Shown: positions 1 through 10,394, counted from the first letter of the stretch. The stretch is DNA of 64,000 nucleotides from Arthrobacter sp. AFG7.2 (GCF_002892835.1 NZ_PJMB01000001.1:434001-498000); one strand, 5' to 3'. Notes: a model not told the origin generated them from the letters alone. Program-made: numbers and translations.

Positions 1-9
1 CGTCAGGGT

Positions 10-38
10 TCCCTGACCGAGCGAAGCGAGGTTAGGGA
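10..38. terminator. stem-loop downstream of groEL, GAGCGAAGCGA loop
   Basis: A 9-bp stem (10-18 with 30-38, one G-T pair) closes the loop GAGCGAAGCGA. It lies beyond the groEL stop and has no T-tract. The loop sequence is repeated in the hairpin at 69-95, so this is either a terminator or a REP-like intergenic repeat. What lies to its left is outside the window. Confidence 0.5.
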
Positions 39-68
39 GACGGTGGGTGGGCCCACGCCGGCGAGGGA

Positions 69-95
69 CCCAAGTCGAGCGAAGCGAGACTTGGG
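69..95 (-). terminator. groEL downstream stem-loop
   Basis: A perfect 8-bp stem, CCCAAGTC (69-76) with GACTTGGG (88-95), holds the loop GAGCGAAGCGA (77-87). It begins 13 bp beyond the groEL stop codon, which suits a transcription end for the groES-groEL operon. There is no strong U-tract. Confidence 0.6.
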
Positions 96-107
96 AGCCG
101 GTGGGGA

Positions 108-1730
<1,623 letters not shown>

Positions 1731-1795
1731 TCAAGACAGAACCCCGCGCAGCTGGGCAGCAGAATGCATGACCAGCGGCGCGGGGATCCGGAGAG

Positions 1796-2089
1796 TTACT
1801 TTACGACGATCGCCAGAACGTCGCGGGCGGACAGCACGAGGTACTCGGTGCCGCCGGTCTTTACTTCGGTTCCGCCGTACTTGGAGTAGATGACGACGTC
1901 GCCGACGGCTACATCGACGGGAACGCGGTTGCCGTCCTCGAAGCGGCCGGGGCCTACTGCAACAACTTCGCCTTCCTGGGGCTTCTCCTGTGCGGAGTCC
2001 GGGATAACCAGGCCGGAAGCCGTGGTCTGCTCTGCTTCGAGCGGGCGGACAACAATACGATCCTCAAGAGGCTTAATAGAGACCGACAC
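1796..2089 (-). CDS. groS: 10 kDa co-chaperonin GroES
   Basis: Heptameric lid of the GroEL chamber. The 97-residue protein shows the family start [11 protein letters not shown], a mobile-loop stretch [19 protein letters not shown] and the end DVLAIVVK. I chose the GTG at 2087-2089 because GGAGAGG lies just upstream and the protein then has the normal GroES length. A longer frame from ATG 2150-2152 would add an unrelated 21-residue acidic leader. It is the first gene of the operon, about 110 bp downstream of the nearer CIRCE element. Confidence 0.97.
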   Translation of the reverse strand: MSVSIKPLEDRIVVRPLEAEQTTASGLVIPDSAQEKPQEGEVVAVGPGRFEDGNRVPVDVAVGDVVIYSKYGGTEVKTGGTEYLVLSARDVLAIVVK

Positions 2090-2200
2090 TCGGACCTCTC
2101 CTTCTTCGTCAGCAAATTCGTGGACTGGAGAGCTTTCCGCCGTGGCTGGCAAACCGTCGTCGCGGTGCCGGCAGCAGCCTGGCTGGCAGCTCTACATGTA

Positions 2201-2227
2201 TTAGCACCCTCCTAGGGAGAGTGCTAA
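2201..2227. promoter_or_regulatory. CIRCE operator 1 (HrcA site)
   Basis: Inverted repeat TTAGCACCC-N9-GAGTGCTAA, one mismatch from the CIRCE consensus TTAGCACTC-N9-GAGTGCTAA bound by the heat-shock repressor HrcA. It sits just downstream of the predicted groES -10 box, where a bound repressor would block transcription. Confidence 0.95.
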
Positions 2228-2232
2228 TGAAG

Positions 2233-2261
2233 ACTCTATGTAAGGGTTAGCACTCGGTCAA
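2233..2261 (-). promoter_or_regulatory. predicted groES promoter
   Basis: On the minus strand TTGACC (2256-2261) is followed after 17 bp by TAGAGT (2233-2238), a good vegetative -35/-10 pair. The -35 box lies in the 9-base spacer of the distal CIRCE element, and the proximal CIRCE covers the likely transcription start. This is inferred from sequence only. Confidence 0.7.
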
Positions 2262-2273
2262 GGCGAGTGCCAG
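2247..2273. promoter_or_regulatory. CIRCE operator 2 (HrcA site)
   Basis: TTAGCACTC-N9-GAGTGCCAG: the left arm is a perfect CIRCE half and the right arm has two mismatches. It overlaps the predicted -35 region of the groES promoter. Two operators 46 bp apart suggest tight heat-shock control of groES-groEL. Confidence 0.9.
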
Positions 2274-2316
2274 AGTTTCGTCATGGGCGGACGTGGTTGC
2301 GTGTAAATTTGGCCAC

Positions 2317-3249
2317 GTGCGAGCTGCCGTTTACCTCATCCTTGCCAACCTTTTTTGGGCCGGTAACTTCGTGGTGGGACAGGCTGCCATGAAGACCATG
2401 GAGCCGCTCCAGCTGACGTTCTGGCGCTGGCTCCTGGCCGCGGTGCCGCTGCTGGTCCTGGCGCAGCTGGTGGAAAAGCCGGACTGGCGGGCAGTCCTTC
2501 GCCACTGGCCGGTGCTGCTGCTCCTGAGCACCTTGGGCATGAGCGCCTACACCCTGTTGCTCTACAGCGCGCTGCAGCACACCTCGGCGCTCAACGCGTC
2601 CCTGGTGACAGCCGCAAATCCCGCCCTGATCATGGTCCTGGCCGTGCTGCTGCTGAGGGACAGGCCGCGGCCGCTGAGCTGGGCAGGGATTGGCTTGGGC
2701 CTCTGCGGAGTCCTGCTGGTCCTCACCGGCGGAGACCTCCAGCGGCTGCTGACTTTTTCGATCAATGCCGGTGAGCTGCTGATCGTCGGGGCCATCACCG
2801 TCTGGGGCCTCTACACCATCATCGCGCGAAGGCTGGGCATCCCCGCGATCACGTCCACGGCCGTACAGGTGGCAATGGCGGCTGCTGTGCTCCTGCCTTT
2901 TGCCGTGGCCACAGGGGCCGGCCTGCCGGCCACCCGCTCTGAGGGCTGGTCGCTGGCGTTCATTGCCGTGTTTCCTTCGCTGGGCTCCTACCTCCTTTGG
3001 AACCTGGCCCTCAAACGCACCACCGCTGCCAACGCCGGCAACTACCTCAACCTCATCGCCGTGTTCACCGCCATCATCACGGTTACCCTGGGCCAGCCGA
3101 TCAGCGTCCCACAGGTGGTGGGAGGCGTCCTGGTCATCTCAGGGGTCCTGCTGACCAGCGCGGGCGGCAAAGCACCTCAGCGGCCCAGGTCCTCGAAGTC
3201 AACGTCCTCGCCGCCGTCGCCCTCCCCTGCAGAGTTCCGGCCGCGGTAG
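2317..3249 (+). CDS. EamA/DMT-superfamily transporter
   Basis: Integral membrane protein of about 310 residues with roughly ten hydrophobic segments and two EamA repeats. The first begins YLILANLFWAGNFVVGQAAM; the second contains TVWGLYTIIARRLG and, near its end, FIAVFPSLGSYLLWNLALKRTTAANAGNYLNL. The family exports small metabolites such as amino acids; the substrate cannot be told. The start is uncertain: GTG 2317 gives the usual MRAAVYLIL beginning, GTG 2293 would add eight residues, and neither has a strong ribosome site. The last 73 bp, coding a Ser/Pro-rich tail, overlap the 3' end of the opposite-strand gene at 3177. Confidence 0.85.
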   Translation: MRAAVYLILANLFWAGNFVVGQAAMKTMEPLQLTFWRWLLAAVPLLVLAQLVEKPDWRAVLRHWPVLLLLSTLGMSAYTLLLYSALQHTSALNASLVTAANPALIMVLAVLLLRDRPRPLSWAGIGLGLCGVLLVLTGGDLQRLLTFSINAGELLIVGAITVWGLYTIIARRLGIPAITSTAVQVAMAAAVLLPFAVATGAGLPATRSEGWSLAFIAVFPSLGSYLLWNLALKRTTAANAGNYLNLIAVFTAIITVTLGQPISVPQVVGGVLVISGVLLTSAGGKAPQRPRSSKSTSSPPSPSPAEFRPR

Positions 3250-3554
3250 AGCAGGACGCCGGCGGCCAGGGCCGCCATCAGTGATACGACGAGGAAAACG
3301 ATGCTTCCGGCCCGGGCTCCGGCGTAAAGTCCCCTGATGTCCTGCGCCTCCTGGGTGTCGTCCCGGATGTCGTTGCCGCCCACGGAATAGACAGTGGCGT
3401 TGAAGGTATCCAGGAAGAAGATAATCACCAGGAGCGCGATGCACACCACGGCCACCACGGCACTGGCAATCAGTGCGGGCCGGGCGTATCTTGCCAGGCC
3501 CCCATCCCCTGGACGGTGCCGGCGGGACTGCGGGGGACGTGCACTGTCTGTCAT
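3177..3554 (-). CDS. small two-TM membrane protein of unknown function
   Basis: 125 residues. I took the ATG at 3552-3554 as the start because the longer frame upstream is antisense to the methyltransferase gene. A basic N terminus (about 25 residues) is followed by a hydrophobic helix (ALIASAVVAVVCIALLVIIFFL), an extracytoplasmic stretch of about 40 residues, a second helix (IVFLVVSLMAALAAGVLLY) and an acidic tail ending DVDFEDLGR. I recognise no catalytic motif. It is convergent with the EamA gene and divergent from the methyltransferase gene. Confidence 0.7.
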   Translation of the reverse strand: MTDSARPPQSRRHRPGDGGLARYARPALIASAVVAVVCIALLVIIFFLDTFNATVYSVGGNDIRDDTQEAQDIRGLYAGARAGSIVFLVVSLMAALAAGVLLYRGRNSAGEGDGGEDVDFEDLGR

Positions 3555-3608
3555 GGATTCAACACTATCGGCCAGGCGGCCTGCCGCTCCTCCACTAGGC
3601 TGGAACCC

Positions 3609-4862
3609 ATGGCTCACGCTCCCCAGGACCAGATTGCACCATTGCTCACCGCTGAAGGCTGGGACCTCCTGGCGTCCCTGGGCCCCTACCAGGAGGAAAA
3701 GTCCTTCGAGCTGAACTCGGCCCTCCGCAAGGCGGGCCACTCCCCCGAACTGGTCTCCGCCGTCCTGACCCAGTCCCGGCTCAGGACCAAGGCTGCCGCC
3801 AAGTTCGGTGAGTTTGCCCGGAGCATGCTGTTCACCCAGGCCGGCCTGGAGCAGGCAACCCGGCTCAGCGTCGCTGCCCGCCACGCCCAGCGGTTTGCGG
3901 AGGCGGGAATCAAGCACGTGGCGGACCTGGGCTGCGGGCTGGCCGCGGACTCCCTGGCGCTGGCCTCAATGGACATCAACGTCACGGCCGTCGAAATGGA
4001 CGAAACCACAGCCGCGTGCGCCACCGTGAACCTGATCCCGTTCCCCAACGCCACCGTTGTCCATGCTGACGCTACGGCCGTGCCCCTGGACGGGATCGAC
4101 GGCGTCTGGCTGGACCCCGCACGGCGCGTCACCTCCACATCGGGCACCAAGCGGATCTGGGACCCGGAGGCTTTTTCCCCGCCCTTGTCCTTTGTTGAAA
4201 AGCTGGCTGCCTCCGGCCTGGCGGTGGGCGTCAAAATGGGTCCGGGCATGCCGCACGATTCCGTCCCGGCCGGCTGCGAAGCGCAGTGGGTGTCCGTGGC
4301 CGGGGATGTGACCGAGGTGGGGCTGTGGTTCAACGCAGTGCGCCGGCCGAATGTCCGCCGGGCCGCACTGGTACTCGGCGTCCAGGGCGCGGCTGAACTG
4401 ACCAGCGGGGAGGACTTTGGGGCCGGCCCCTCCGCTCCGGTTGGTCCCGTGGAAGGCTACCTCTATGAACCTGACGGAGCGGTGATCCGCGCCGGGCTGG
4501 TGGCCGACATCGCGCTGCAGCTGGGCGGACACCTGGTGGACGAACACATTGCCTATATTTGTGCGCCGGAACTGGTGGATACACCCTTCGCGCGGGCTTA
4601 CAAGGTCCTGGACGTGATGCCGTACAACGTCAAAGCACTCAAAGCCTGGGTGAAGAACAATGGCATCGGCGTGCTGGACATCAAAAAACGCGGCACGGCC
4701 GTCACGCCCGAGGATCTCCGCAAGCAACTGCTGGGCGGCAGGAATGCCGGCAATAAAAAGGGCGGAAACACAACAGCCACCCTGGTCCTGACCCGCATCG
4801 GGGAGGACAGGGTGGCCATCGTGGTGGAACCGGTGGCCCAGGACGCTACTGGGCCCGCATAA
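3609..4862 (+). CDS. SAM-dependent methyltransferase with THUMP-like C-terminal domain
   Basis: 417 residues from ATG 3609. The N-terminal segment (about 1-90) is helical; a class I Rossmann methyltransferase core follows with the SAM motif VADLGCGLAADSLALA, an acidic end of strand 2 (VTAVEMDETT) and WLDPARR in the position of a substrate-site motif. The C-terminal ~80 residues (VLDVMPYNVKALKAWVKNNGIGVLDIKKRG to TRIGEDRVAIVVEPV) match the THUMP-like domain of this actinobacterial family. The target is probably RNA, inferred from that domain. The last 17 bp overlap the end of the convergent aroE-like gene. Confidence 0.82.
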   Translation: MAHAPQDQIAPLLTAEGWDLLASLGPYQEEKSFELNSALRKAGHSPELVSAVLTQSRLRTKAAAKFGEFARSMLFTQAGLEQATRLSVAARHAQRFAEAGIKHVADLGCGLAADSLALASMDINVTAVEMDETTAACATVNLIPFPNATVVHADATAVPLDGIDGVWLDPARRVTSTSGTKRIWDPEAFSPPLSFVEKLAASGLAVGVKMGPGMPHDSVPAGCEAQWVSVAGDVTEVGLWFNAVRRPNVRRAALVLGVQGAAELTSGEDFGAGPSAPVGPVEGYLYEPDGAVIRAGLVADIALQLGGHLVDEHIAYICAPELVDTPFARAYKVLDVMPYNVKALKAWVKNNGIGVLDIKKRGTAVTPEDLRKQLLGGRNAGNKKGGNTTATLVLTRIGEDRVAIVVEPVAQDATGPA

Positions 4863-5664
4863 ATTCCTCCGCCGCACGCACCTGGGCCGCAGTAGGCCGA
4901 ACACCCGTGTAGAGCACGAACTGCTCCAGGGCCTGGATGGTGGCCACCTCCGCCCCGGTGATCACCGGCCTGCCCGCAGTCCGGGCCGCCTTGATCAGCG
5001 GCGTTTCCGCAGGGAGGGCGACCACGTCGAAAACCACCTGCGCTGCATCGATGGCTTCCTGCGGGAAGGCAAGGCTGTCCGCTTCCACGCCCCCTGCCAT
5101 GCCGATGGGGGTGACATTGATGATCAGGTCCGCCGTCCCGCCGTCGAGCGCCGGACGCCACTGGAACCCGTACTGTTCCGCGAGCGCCCGCCCGGCGCCT
5201 TCGTTCCTGGCAATGACTGTGACATCGGTGAAACCGGCGTCACGGAGGGCGGCAACTGTTGCCTTGGCCATGCCGCCCGCCCCTTGTACCAGGACGGAAT
5301 AGCTGGATGGCACCTCATTGCTGGCCAGGAGTTGTTCGATAGCCGTGTAGTCGGTGTTGTAAGCCTTAAGGTGTCCATCCGTGTTCACGATGGTGTTCAC
5401 CGAGTCGATGGCTTTGGCTGACGGGTCCATCTCGTCCACAAGGGCAATCACGTCCTCCTTGTACGGCATGGAGATGGCGCAGCCGCGGATGCCCAGGCCG
5501 CGCACACCCGCGATGGCCTGTTCAAGGTTCGTGGGGGCAAACGCCTTGTAGATCCAGTTCAGGTCCAGCTGCCCGTACAGGTGGTTGTGGAACCGGGTCC
5601 CGTTATTGCTGGGCCGGGCCGAAAGCGAGATGCAGAGGGTCATGTCTTTATTCAGAATGGGCAC
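4846..5664 (-). CDS. shikimate dehydrogenase family protein
   Basis: 272 residues. NADP-dependent reduction of 3-dehydroshikimate (or a related quinate-type substrate) is the family reaction. Visible features are the substrate-binding start LSARPSNNGTRFHN, the catalytic-lysine motif ISMPYKED, NTDYTAIE, the dinucleotide-binding loop VQGAGGMAKATVAAL, and NVTPIGMAGG. The sequence departs from core AroE (SLSARPSN in place of the usual SxSPxxHN), so an AroE paralogue is possible. Starts are GTG 5664 or ATG 5643. It lies 41 bp downstream of the GH3 gene on the same strand and may be cotranscribed with it. Confidence 0.82.
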   Translation of the reverse strand: MPILNKDMTLCISLSARPSNNGTRFHNHLYGQLDLNWIYKAFAPTNLEQAIAGVRGLGIRGCAISMPYKEDVIALVDEMDPSAKAIDSVNTIVNTDGHLKAYNTDYTAIEQLLASNEVPSSYSVLVQGAGGMAKATVAALRDAGFTDVTVIARNEGAGRALAEQYGFQWRPALDGGTADLIINVTPIGMAGGVEADSLAFPQEAIDAAQVVFDVVALPAETPLIKAARTAGRPVITGAEVATIQALEQFVLYTGVRPTAAQVRAAEEFMRAQ

Positions 5665-5705
5665 TTCACCATTAAACGCGTTCCCGCCCCTGTGCGGGTG
5701 ACAGG

Positions 5706-7412
5706 TCAGGGGCAGCCGGTGCCTGCGGGGAAAGGCCCGACGGCGGCAGGCAGCTTGCCTGGTGCCGGCGCCTTTCCTGCGAGGACGGCCGCGAGGGCAT
5801 CGAAAGCCCCGTCGCTCCGGCCATAGAGTGCCACCTTCACCGGCGCTGTTGAGTCCTGCAACGGCCAGGGCGCGTCGAGCGCGACGGCGATGTCCCCGCC
5901 CGCGCCGCGCCCGCCGTAGCCAATCAGGCTGACCAGCGGCCCTGAGCCCAGGGACAGTCCTGCCCTGGTTGCGGCAGCCTCAAAACGTACCCGGTCTCCG
6001 GGCTCGCCACCGGCTACCCGGACCGCGCCGGGAACCAGCGCCCCGCCGCAGGGACCCGAGACCATAGTGACGGCTGAGGCGGACACCCGGGCGGAAAGTC
6101 CGCCGGCGCTGCCGGCGGGGGCTGCGGTTCCCGCGGCTGTCCGGCCGTGCCAGACCATCATGGTGGCGACGCGCCGGGCTGCCTCGTCCAGCCGTTCAGG
6201 GGCCAGGCCGCCGGTGGCCACGGCCTGGACGATGGCTGCATGTGCCTGCCCCGCGTCTGCCGGCATCAGCAGGAGGTCGGCGCCGGCGGCGAGGGCCATG
6301 ACAGCGGCCGTTCCGCCAGGGTACTGCTTGGTCACGGCACCCATGTTCAGGGCGTCTGTCACCGCCACCCCTTTGAAGCCGAGTCCGCGCAGTGCCGTGT
6401 AGGTGGGGCCGGAAAGCGATGCAGGGACGCCTGGTTCCAGCGCCGGAACCTCAATATGCCCGGTCATCATCATCGGCGAACCGGCGGCGATGGCGGCTTT
6501 GAAAGGCTCCCAGTCGCGGCCGCTGAGCTCGGCAACGCTGGCAGGCTGCGTGGGCAGGTTGTGGTGGGAATCCACGGTCACGGAACCGTGCCCCGGGAAG
6601 TGCTTGACTGTCGGCAGTACTCCTGCGGCGAGCATCCCCTGCGAGAACGCGACACCAAGGGAGGCGGCAGCGCCGGGGTCAGAGGACATGGACCGGGCAC
6701 CAATGGTCGGATCACTTGGCCCGATGGTGACGTCAGTGTCGGGAGCGAAATCCAGGTTGAAACCCAGCGGCACCAGTTCTGAGGCCAGGCCCCGCCCCGC
6801 TTCCTTGGCCAGGGGGACGCTGCCGGCAGCTCCGTAGCTCATGGGCGTGGGCCACTCGGTCAGGGGTGGTCCCAACCGGGCCACCTGGCCGCCTTCCTGG
6901 TCCACTGCGATGATCGCCGGCCAGGGCCGTCCCGCGGTGCCGGCAGCCTGCGCCAGCCGCTGATTGATGGCCGCCATGCCATGCACGTCCATCCCGCCCC
7001 CGGGAGCCAGCGGCACGTTGTCGCCCATGATGATGGTCCCGGAAAGGTGCAGCCTCTCGATGAGGGCTGCGTGGGCCTCCACCTCCTTGCCCTTAAAGAA
7101 CGGAAGCAGGACCTGCCCGGCCTTCTCCTCGGTACTCATCTCCGCCACCGCGGCAGCCGCCGCATCCTGGTCGCGCTGCTCCGGCCCCCAGCCCAGCGGC
7201 CGGGTACCGGGGTCAGGTGACGGGGACGCCGTGGCGGGCGCCGTCGTCGTACTGGGCGTTGCGGTGGGCGAGGCCGGTGCAGAGGGAACCGACGACGACG
7301 GCGCGGGCCCGGGCGCGGCCGTACAGGATGCCAGGGCGGCTGCGGCCGAGGCGGCGGCGAGGAGGGGGAAGGTTTTGTGAAGACTGTCACGCAGGTGTTG
7401 GAACAAGGCCAT
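5706..7412 (-). CDS. GH3 beta-N-acetylhexosaminidase-type lipoprotein (NagZ-like)
   Basis: 568 residues from the ATG at 7410-7412 (a TTG precedes it directly). A lipoprotein signal peptide ends at Cys30 (LASC), and a Pro/Ser/Thr-rich linker of about 45 residues follows. The GH3 domain shows AVDQEGGQVARL, the substrate motif KHFPGHGSVTVDSHHNLP with the His of the NagZ dyad, and the nucleophile region AVTDALNMGAV. Membrane-anchored outside the cell, it probably trims N-acetylglucosaminides from peptidoglycan fragments. A C-terminal ~150-residue region has no motif I recognise. It is divergent from the ybdK-like gene. Confidence 0.88.
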   Translation of the reverse strand: MALFQHLRDSLHKTFPLLAAASAAAALASCTAAPGPAPSSSVPSAPASPTATPSTTTAPATASPSPDPGTRPLGWGPEQRDQDAAAAAVAEMSTEEKAGQVLLPFFKGKEVEAHAALIERLHLSGTIIMGDNVPLAPGGGMDVHGMAAINQRLAQAAGTAGRPWPAIIAVDQEGGQVARLGPPLTEWPTPMSYGAAGSVPLAKEAGRGLASELVPLGFNLDFAPDTDVTIGPSDPTIGARSMSSDPGAAASLGVAFSQGMLAAGVLPTVKHFPGHGSVTVDSHHNLPTQPASVAELSGRDWEPFKAAIAAGSPMMMTGHIEVPALEPGVPASLSGPTYTALRGLGFKGVAVTDALNMGAVTKQYPGGTAAVMALAAGADLLLMPADAGQAHAAIVQAVATGGLAPERLDEAARRVATMMVWHGRTAAGTAAPAGSAGGLSARVSASAVTMVSGPCGGALVPGAVRVAGGEPGDRVRFEAAATRAGLSLGSGPLVSLIGYGGRGAGGDIAVALDAPWPLQDSTAPVKVALYGRSDGAFDALAAVLAGKAPAPGKLPAAVGPFPAGTGCP

Positions 7413-7519
7413 CAATACGATGCTACCCCTGCACTAGACTTGAACCACCCGTTCGCCTGCCGGCAGCAGCCTGTCAGTGACGGCGTGAGCCAGCGGCAAA
7501 CAGGACAGTTAGGAAATGC

Positions 7520-8671
7520 GTGAAGATCGATTTCGCTTCATCAAGGCAGTCAACCCTTGGTGTTGAATGGGAACTCGCGCTGGTGGACGGCAGGACGGGC
7601 GAACTCGCATCCGTAGCCAATGAGGTGCTCCGCGGCGTGGCCTCCCGCCACCCGGAACTGAACGAAGACGACGAGCACCCGCACATCAAGCAGGAACTGC
7701 TGCTGAACACTGTTGAACTGGTCACCGGCATCTGCGAGACCGCCGCCGAAGCCAAGGAAGACCTCAGCCGTTCCCTGACCGCTGTGCGCGAAATCACCGA
7801 TCCCATGGGCGTCGAACTGTTCTGCGCCGGAAGCCATCCGTTCAGCCCGCCTCAGCTCCAGCCGGTGACGGACAAAGCCCGCTACGCCAAGCTGATCGAC
7901 CGCACGCAGTGGTGGGGCCGGCAAATGGTCATCTACGGAGTCCACGTCCATGTGGGACTGGACCGCCGGGACAAAGCGCTGCCCGTGCTGGACGGCCTGG
8001 TCAACTACTTCCCGCACTTCCAGGCCCTCTCCGCGTCCAGTCCGTTCTGGGGCGGCGAGGACACCGGCTACGCCTCCCACCGCGCCCTGATGTTCCAGCA
8101 GCTGCCAACCGCCGGCCTGCCCTTCCAGTTCCGCTCCTGGGAGGAATACGAGTCCTACGTCCAGGACATGTTCACCACCGGGGTGATCGACACCCTTTCG
8201 GAGATCCGCTGGGACATCCGGCCCGTGCCGAACCTGGGCACCATCGAAATGCGGATCTGCGACGGCCTGGCCACGCTGGAGGAAGTGGGCGCCATCGCTG
8301 CCCTCACCCAGTGCCTGGTGGACGAGTTTTCCACCACCCTGGACAACGGCGGCACGATTCCCACCATGCCGCCGTGGCACATCCAGGAAAACAAGTGGCG
8401 GGCCGCCCGTTACGGCATGGACGCCATCATCATCCTTGACGCCGCCGGCAAGGAGCAGCTGGTCACCGAGCACCTGCTGGAGACCCTTAACCGGCTAGAG
8501 CCCGTAGCGGCGAAGCTGGGCTGCCCTGACGAGCTTGCCGACGTCGAAACGATCATCCGCCGCGGTGCCGGCTACCAGCGCCAGCGCAAGGTGGCCGCTG
8601 AACACGGCGGCGACCTCCAGGCCGTGGTGCTGGACCTGGTCAAGCAGATGCGCGACGGCCCCACCGCCTGA
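7520..8671 (+). CDS. YbdK-type carboxylate-amine ligase (GCS2 family)
   Basis: 383 residues starting at GTG 7520 behind AGGAAA. The protein opens with SSRQSTLGVEWELALVD, the first metal/ATP-binding stretch of the glutamate-cysteine ligase type 2 family, and contains GVHVHVGLDRRDKALP, LSASSPFWGGEDTGYASHR, EIRWDIRPVPNLGTIEMRICDG and the late ENKWRAARYGMDA. Family members ligate cysteine to glutamate weakly. Actinobacteria use mycothiol rather than glutathione, so the natural substrate is unclear. The frame stays open for 31 codons after the TGA, over a structured intergenic segment. Confidence 0.88.
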   Translation: MKIDFASSRQSTLGVEWELALVDGRTGELASVANEVLRGVASRHPELNEDDEHPHIKQELLLNTVELVTGICETAAEAKEDLSRSLTAVREITDPMGVELFCAGSHPFSPPQLQPVTDKARYAKLIDRTQWWGRQMVIYGVHVHVGLDRRDKALPVLDGLVNYFPHFQALSASSPFWGGEDTGYASHRALMFQQLPTAGLPFQFRSWEEYESYVQDMFTTGVIDTLSEIRWDIRPVPNLGTIEMRICDGLATLEEVGAIAALTQCLVDEFSTTLDNGGTIPTMPPWHIQENKWRAARYGMDAIIILDAAGKEQLVTEHLLETLNRLEPVAAKLGCPDELADVETIIRRGAGYQRQRKVAAEHGGDLQAVVLDLVKQMRDGPTA

Positions 8672-8688
8672 CGCGGTCCGCCTGAAAC

Positions 8689-8756
8689 GGGGCGCTTTGA
8701 CACGGACACGCCGGCCGCCGTCGTGATCTACGACGGCGACGCAGCCAAAGTGCCCC
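8689..8756. terminator. nested stem-loop between convergent ybdK-like and tsaD genes
   Basis: An outer stem GGGGCGCTTTG (8689-8699) pairs with CAAAGTGCCCC (8746-8756) with one G-T pair. Inside is a perfect 7-bp hairpin, GCCGTCG (8717-8723) with CGACGGC (8731-8737). Its position between two converging genes suggests a bidirectional transcription end; there is no T-tract. Confidence 0.5.
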
Positions 8757-8793
8757 GCGACGGTTAGCCTGGCGTTTGAGAGTCGGGGCTTCC

Positions 8794-9897
8794 TCAGAGC
8801 GGCAGGGACACCGAAGTGACCGGCATGGACGAATCCGGGGCGAAGCGGATGCCGCTCGGTCCCACTCCCGCCATTACCAGCCGGGCACCCAGGGCTGCCA
8901 CCATGGCACCGTTGTCCGTGCACAAGTCGAGCGGCGGCACGTGCAGCCGGATCCCGGCGGAGGCGCAGCGCTTTCCGGTCAGCTCACGGAGCCGGGAGTT
9001 TGCCGCCACTCCGCCGCCCAGGAGCACGTCCTTGATCCCGTGCTCCCGGCAGGCGAGCACGGCCTTTGACGAGATGATGTCCACCACGGCCTCCTGGAAC
9101 GCCGCTGCAATATCGGCTACCGGGATGTCCTCCCCGCGTGCCTCGAACTGCTCCACGCAGCGGGCCACCGCGGTTTTCAGCCCGCTGAAGGACCAGTCGT
9201 AGCGGTGCGGGCCCGGTTCCTCGGCGGTGCCCATGTACTTGGGCTGGCTGAGGCCGCGCGGAAAGCGGATGGCCTTCGGGTTGCCGGTGCGGGCCATCTT
9301 GTCGATGGCCGGTCCGCCCGGGTAGCCGAGGCCCAGGATGCGGGCCACCTTGTCGTAGGCTTCCCCGGCGGCATCGTCGATAGTGGAGCCCAGCAGCACC
9401 ACGTCATCGGTGATGCTGTTGATCTTCAGGATCTCCGTGTGGCCGCCGGACACCAGCAGGGCGCCGAGGTTCTCCGGGAGCCGCGGAGCCGGGCCGTTGT
9501 GCCGGTCGTTGTCTTTCCCGTCCAGCAGTCCTACGCCGACGTGTGCCACGAGGTGGTTGATGGCGTACAGCGGCTTGCCGGTAGCTACGGCAAGGGCCTT
9601 CGCCGCGCAGACCCCCACCATCAGGGCCCCCGCCAGGCCCGGCCCGGAGGTGACGGCGATGGCATCTACGTCGTCCAGGGTCACGTTGGCCTCGGCCAGC
9701 GCCTGTTCAAGGGTTGGCACAAACGCGTCCAGATGGGCGCGGGAGGCGATCTCCGGAATGACGCCCCCGAAGCGGACGTGCTCGTCCATGGAGGAGGACA
9801 CGGTGTTGGTCAGCAGTGTGCTTCCACGGACGATGCCCACTCCGGTCTCGTCGCAGGAGGACTCGATGCCCAGCACCAGTGGCTGCGAAGTGTTCAT
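8794..9897 (-). CDS. tsaD: tRNA N6-adenosine threonylcarbamoyltransferase TsaD
   Basis: Transfers threonylcarbamoyl from TC-AMP to A37 of ANN-decoding tRNAs (t6A). The 367 residues carry the ASKHA fold start [28 protein letters not shown], the metal-binding HxxxH in [10 protein letters not shown], the phosphate motif [10 protein letters not shown], and [12 protein letters not shown]. It is the last gene of the alr-tsaE-tsaB-rimI-tsaD operon, and its ATG overlaps the rimI stop by 4 bp. Having TsaB and TsaE in the same operon supports the assignment. Confidence 0.97.
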   Translation of the reverse strand: MNTSQPLVLGIESSCDETGVGIVRGSTLLTNTVSSSMDEHVRFGGVIPEIASRAHLDAFVPTLEQALAEANVTLDDVDAIAVTSGPGLAGALMVGVCAAKALAVATGKPLYAINHLVAHVGVGLLDGKDNDRHNGPAPRLPENLGALLVSGGHTEILKINSITDDVVLLGSTIDDAAGEAYDKVARILGLGYPGGPAIDKMARTGNPKAIRFPRGLSQPKYMGTAEEPGPHRYDWSFSGLKTAVARCVEQFEARGEDIPVADIAAAFQEAVVDIISSKAVLACREHGIKDVLLGGGVAANSRLRELTGKRCASAGIRLHVPPLDLCTDNGAMVAALGARLVMAGVGPSGIRFAPDSSMPVTSVSLPL

Positions 9898-10394
9898 GGC
9901 TGGGGTCCCTCCTCGGGATTGGCGGCGAGCTGGAGGCGCATGATGAGGGCGTCCACGCCGTCGCGGTAGTACCGGGGCCGGATGTGGATCTGTTCGAAGC
10001 CGAAGCGCACATACAGCTGCTGTGCCCGCGGGTTGTCGGCCCGGACCTCCAGCAGGACGTCCGCTGCCCGCCTGCGCCTGGCTTCCTCGATAAGGCCGGT
10101 CAACAGCGTGCTGCCGATGCCCTGGCCCTCATATTCGGGGACGACGGCGATGGTCTGGACATCGGCGATGGGTTCGATACACATCAGGCCGGCGTAGCCC
10201 ACGATGCCGTCGCTGCTTTCCGCCACCAGGTAGCGGCGGGTTTCCGGCTGGGACAGCTCGTCAAAGAACATCTGCAGGGGCCAGGCGTCCACCGGAAAGA
10301 GCTTCTGTTCCAGGGCATTTACCGCCGGGACGTCGTCCAGGGTCATATCGCGGACGCTGACGCCGGCGCCGCGGTGGTCAGGCGTGGTGGTCAC
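9894..10394 (-). CDS. rimI: ribosomal protein S18-alanine N-acetyltransferase-like GNAT protein
   Basis: 166-residue GNAT fold protein from GTG 10392-10394. It contains the RimI-type opening [21 protein letters not shown], strand 4 [18 protein letters not shown] with the acetyl-CoA-binding Q/RxxGxG/A loop, and [28 protein letters not shown]. In bacteria RimI acetylates ribosomal protein S18 and sometimes other N termini. It overlaps tsaB by 4 bp upstream and tsaD by 4 bp downstream, the usual arrangement in actinobacteria. Confidence 0.92.
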   Translation of the reverse strand: MTTTPDHRGAGVSVRDMTLDDVPAVNALEQKLFPVDAWPLQMFFDELSQPETRRYLVAESSDGIVGYAGLMCIEPIADVQTIAVVPEYEGQGIGSTLLTGLIEEARRRRAADVLLEVRADNPRAQQLYVRFGFEQIHIRPRYYRDGVDALIMRLQLAANPEEGPQP

